DNA from: a virus
IMG/VR virus record: IMGVR_UViG_3300050192_000249
Coordinates: 1 to 40,256 of that record
Reading direction: 5' to 3' (one strand)
Length of the DNA stretch: 40,256 nt
Both the position numbers and the translations under genes were made by a program. The notes beneath the pieces were generated by a model. The model was not told the origin of the DNA. It worked only from the letters and a program-made list of their open reading frames with translations, and did no database searches. Position 1 is the stretch's first letter; each line of letters begins with the position of its first letter. Below are positions 38,581 to 40,256 of the stretch, in pieces.

Positions 38581-40256
38581 GCGCGTTGACTTACGAAAAA
38601 TCCTAGCTGACCCCGAACTCCGACGCAAACTGATGGTCTCGACCATTCAGGCCACCCAGGCGCGGGAGGGAATTCAGACCACCGAGGAACAGGCGCGGCG
38701 AGCATATTATGTCGTGAGCGAAGCGGAAAGGGCAACTTTCGTCGATCTCACAAAGTTTCGTGGTGGACCGCCTGAAGGCGCCGACTTGCGCCAAGAAGGG
38801 TTCGTTCGTACTCTTCGCGGTGAGACTACCGGAGTGCGGTTCGACATACCGCGTCGAGACTTCGGCACCATCGAAGGCGCGCCCCTCAGCTACCGGCGGC
38901 TGGCCATCATATCTGCTCTCTTTCGCGCGAATCCACGGCTCTCCCCCGCTTACGCTGATATCAAAATTGGACATCAGACCTTCGATGACGATCGGTTCGT
39001 CAGATTTTGGTGGGAGGTGCCATCAGGGGCTCGGGGACCCGGCAAGACTTGGGTACCGTTTGCAAAGGGAGGCGAGTTCTCCAGGTTCTATGCGGATGTC
39101 CACCTTGTTGTGCGCTGGGATGACGAAGCCCATACCGTATACGCGAACCGTACTTCTAACTTTAATGTGCTACTCACGACGAGCAGCAACGAGTATCTTT
39201 ACCGCCCTGGGCTCACCTGGCCCCGTGCGGCTTCCGTCTTCAACGTGCGATTGCTGCCTCCCGGATGCATATTCGCCGACAAAGGTCCGGCCATTTTCCC
39301 TTCTGATGAATCGAATCTATGGTTTCTAGGCGCGGTCCTCAATTCTGAACTTGCCCTATTCACACTCAAGGGACTCACGTCTAGAGAGGACATGGGTGGT
39401 CGCTGGGAAGCAGGCGTTGTGAAACGCCTACCCATTGCGAGTCCGACTAAGGCTCAACACCAGCACCTCTGTGAGTTTGGCAAGGCTATCTTCGATGCGA
39501 AGTCTGAGTGGGACGCGTCTAATGAGACTTCGTCATCCTTTTACCAGCCGTGGCTCGCGCGTCGAGACGATGCAAGCCCAACTGGAATCGCTGGTCGACT
39601 CTCCTCTCTGTTGGCTTTCGAAGACGCGCAGGATGGCTTGGCTCGTCGCACTGAGGATTCTTTGAACGAAGAGGTGTACTCACTCTACGGCATTCCACCG
39701 GGGACGAGGGCGGCAATTCGAGAAAACCTGGGCCAGATGCCACGCGAAGTCATTTGGCAGCAGATGGAACGAAAGACGCTTGATCAGAAGCGCATGGATC
39801 ACGTCTGGCGCCTACTCTCCTATGCAGTTAAGCGGGTCGTAGAAGCCGACGAAGACGGCGTGGTGCCGTTACTGCATGTCTCCGGTGAAGCGAATCTCCT
39901 CGACCGCGTGCGCGCGGAGTTGGGGAAGCTGTTTCCCTCGCGAGACGTAAATGAAGTCGAAGTCGAAATCGTGAACGAAATAAAGCGCAAGGTGAAGCAA
40001 TACGATCGTGTGGAGAGCATCCACGATTGGCTCGAAAACGCCTACTTTGCCTACCACGCCTCGATGTACAAGAGTCGCCCAGTCTTCTGGCACATCTCCA
40101 GCAAACAAGGCAAAGGGCCGGCGGCATTCTCCGCTCTGGTCCACTATCACCGCTTCGACAAAGATCGGATGGCGAAGTTGCGAGGCGTCTACCTGCGTGA
40201 GGCACTTGGCGCCTTCCGCCGCGAAGCAGCTCTCGCTGGCCAGACGGGCCGCGCGG
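38567..40256 (+). CDS. pglX: Antitoxin-like domain fused to the PglX C-terminal half (partial, runs off window)
   Basis: The frame starts at the ATG at 38567, 14 bases inside the Fic gene, and is open for 563 codons to the window end. Residues 1-55 (LADPELRRKLMVSTIQATQA by position 13-32) are helical and contain T30-Q-A-R-E-G35, fitting the (S/T)xxxE(G/N) inhibitory motif of Fic antitoxins such as VbhA. From about residue 56 (RATFVDLTKFRGG) the sequence reads as PglX after the methyltransferase core. It covers likely target-recognition sequence in the middle and the family's late segment PVFWHISSKQGKG and LVHYHRFDKDRMAKLRGVYL near residues 505-545. Together with the first half the length reaches that of a full PglX. 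The true stop is outside the window. Confidence 0.85.
   Translation, partial: MAGSRRVDLRKILADPELRRKLMVSTIQATQAREGIQTTEEQARRAYYVVSEAERATFVDLTKFRGGPPEGADLRQEGFVRTLRGETTGVRFDIPRRDFGTIEGAPLSYRRLAIISALFRANPRLSPAYADIKIGHQTFDDDRFVRFWWEVPSGARGPGKTWVPFAKGGEFSRFYADVHLVVRWDDEAHTVYANRTSNFNVLLTTSSNEYLYRPGLTWPRAASVFNVRLLPPGCIFADKGPAIFPSDESNLWFLGAVLNSELALFTLKGLTSREDMGGRWEAGVVKRLPIASPTKAQHQHLCEFGKAIFDAKSEWDASNETSSSFYQPWLARRDDASPTGIAGRLSSLLAFEDAQDGLARRTEDSLNEEVYSLYGIPPGTRAAIRENLGQMPREVIWQQMERKTLDQKRMDHVWRLLSYAVKRVVEADEDGVVPLLHVSGEANLLDRVRAELGKLFPSRDVNEVEVEIVNEIKRKVKQYDRVESIHDWLENAYFAYHASMYKSRPVFWHISSKQGKGPAAFSALVHYHRFDKDRMAKLRGVYLREALGAFRREAALAGQTGRA

Noticed and set aside
1-40256. Transfer RNA, ribosomal RNA, CRISPR arrays and insertion-sequence transposases
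   Set aside because: None could be found by reading the sequence. The recombinases are serine-type enzymes, not IS transposases.

Overview
The window is GC-rich bacterial accessory DNA with no rRNA, tRNA or CRISPR array. Base composition, frequent GTG/TTG starts and the mix of phage-like, serine-recombinase and DUF2924 genes would suit a soil bacterium such as an acidobacterium or proteobacterium. That assignment is a guess; no housekeeping gene is present to test it.

Region A (1-18305, all leftward) looks like the early/replication block of a prophage or phage-derived element. From its promoter end it runs: two small proteins, a sigma-factor-like protein, a ParB-like protein, a DGQQR/ParB-like protein, a Cas4-like PD-(D/E)XK nuclease, a phage AAA ATPase, a DUF669 protein, an ERCC4-type nuclease, a RecD2-type helicase, a zinc-finger/Toprim primase fused to an ATPase, small unknown proteins, an HNH endonuclease, a C5-cytosine methyltransferase, a ParB-domain/N4-N6 methyltransferase fusion, two small proteins and the start of a second ParB-domain gene cut by the window edge. 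Genes overlap by 1-4 bases over long stretches, so they probably form one operon read from the 18306-18610 gap, which holds two similar operator-like sites. No virion structural genes are visible.

Region B (18611-22608) holds a rightward PD-(D/E)XK-like protein facing a leftward four-gene operon (398, 406, 97 and 169 aa) that I cannot assign to any family. Region C (22843-25552, leftward) is a site-specific recombination cassette: a small protein, DUF2924, a large serine recombinase and a 135-aa accessory protein.

Region D (25804-29749, rightward) is a second mobile cassette: a zinc-finger protein, a second serine recombinase of another type, and two ParB/RepB-like proteins in overlapping frames. 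A 0.55-kb stretch without a supportable gene follows.

Region E (30339-40256, rightward, running off the end) is a BREX-type phage-defence operon: small HTH protein, brxA, brxB, brxC, then pglX. The pglX gene is divided. A 692-aa half carries the methyltransferase core (DPACG and NPPY motifs). A complete Fic-domain gene follows, and then a second open frame carries the PglX-like C-terminal half. The C-terminal half starts with about 55 residues that look like a Fic antitoxin, with the pattern (S/T)xxxE(G/N) at residues 30-35. So a Fic toxin-antitoxin pair appears to sit inside pglX, with the antitoxin fused to the second half of the methyltransferase. This is the most unusual arrangement in the window and suggests BREX modification coupled to a growth-arresting toxin. 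The remaining BREX genes (such as pglZ) would lie beyond the right edge.
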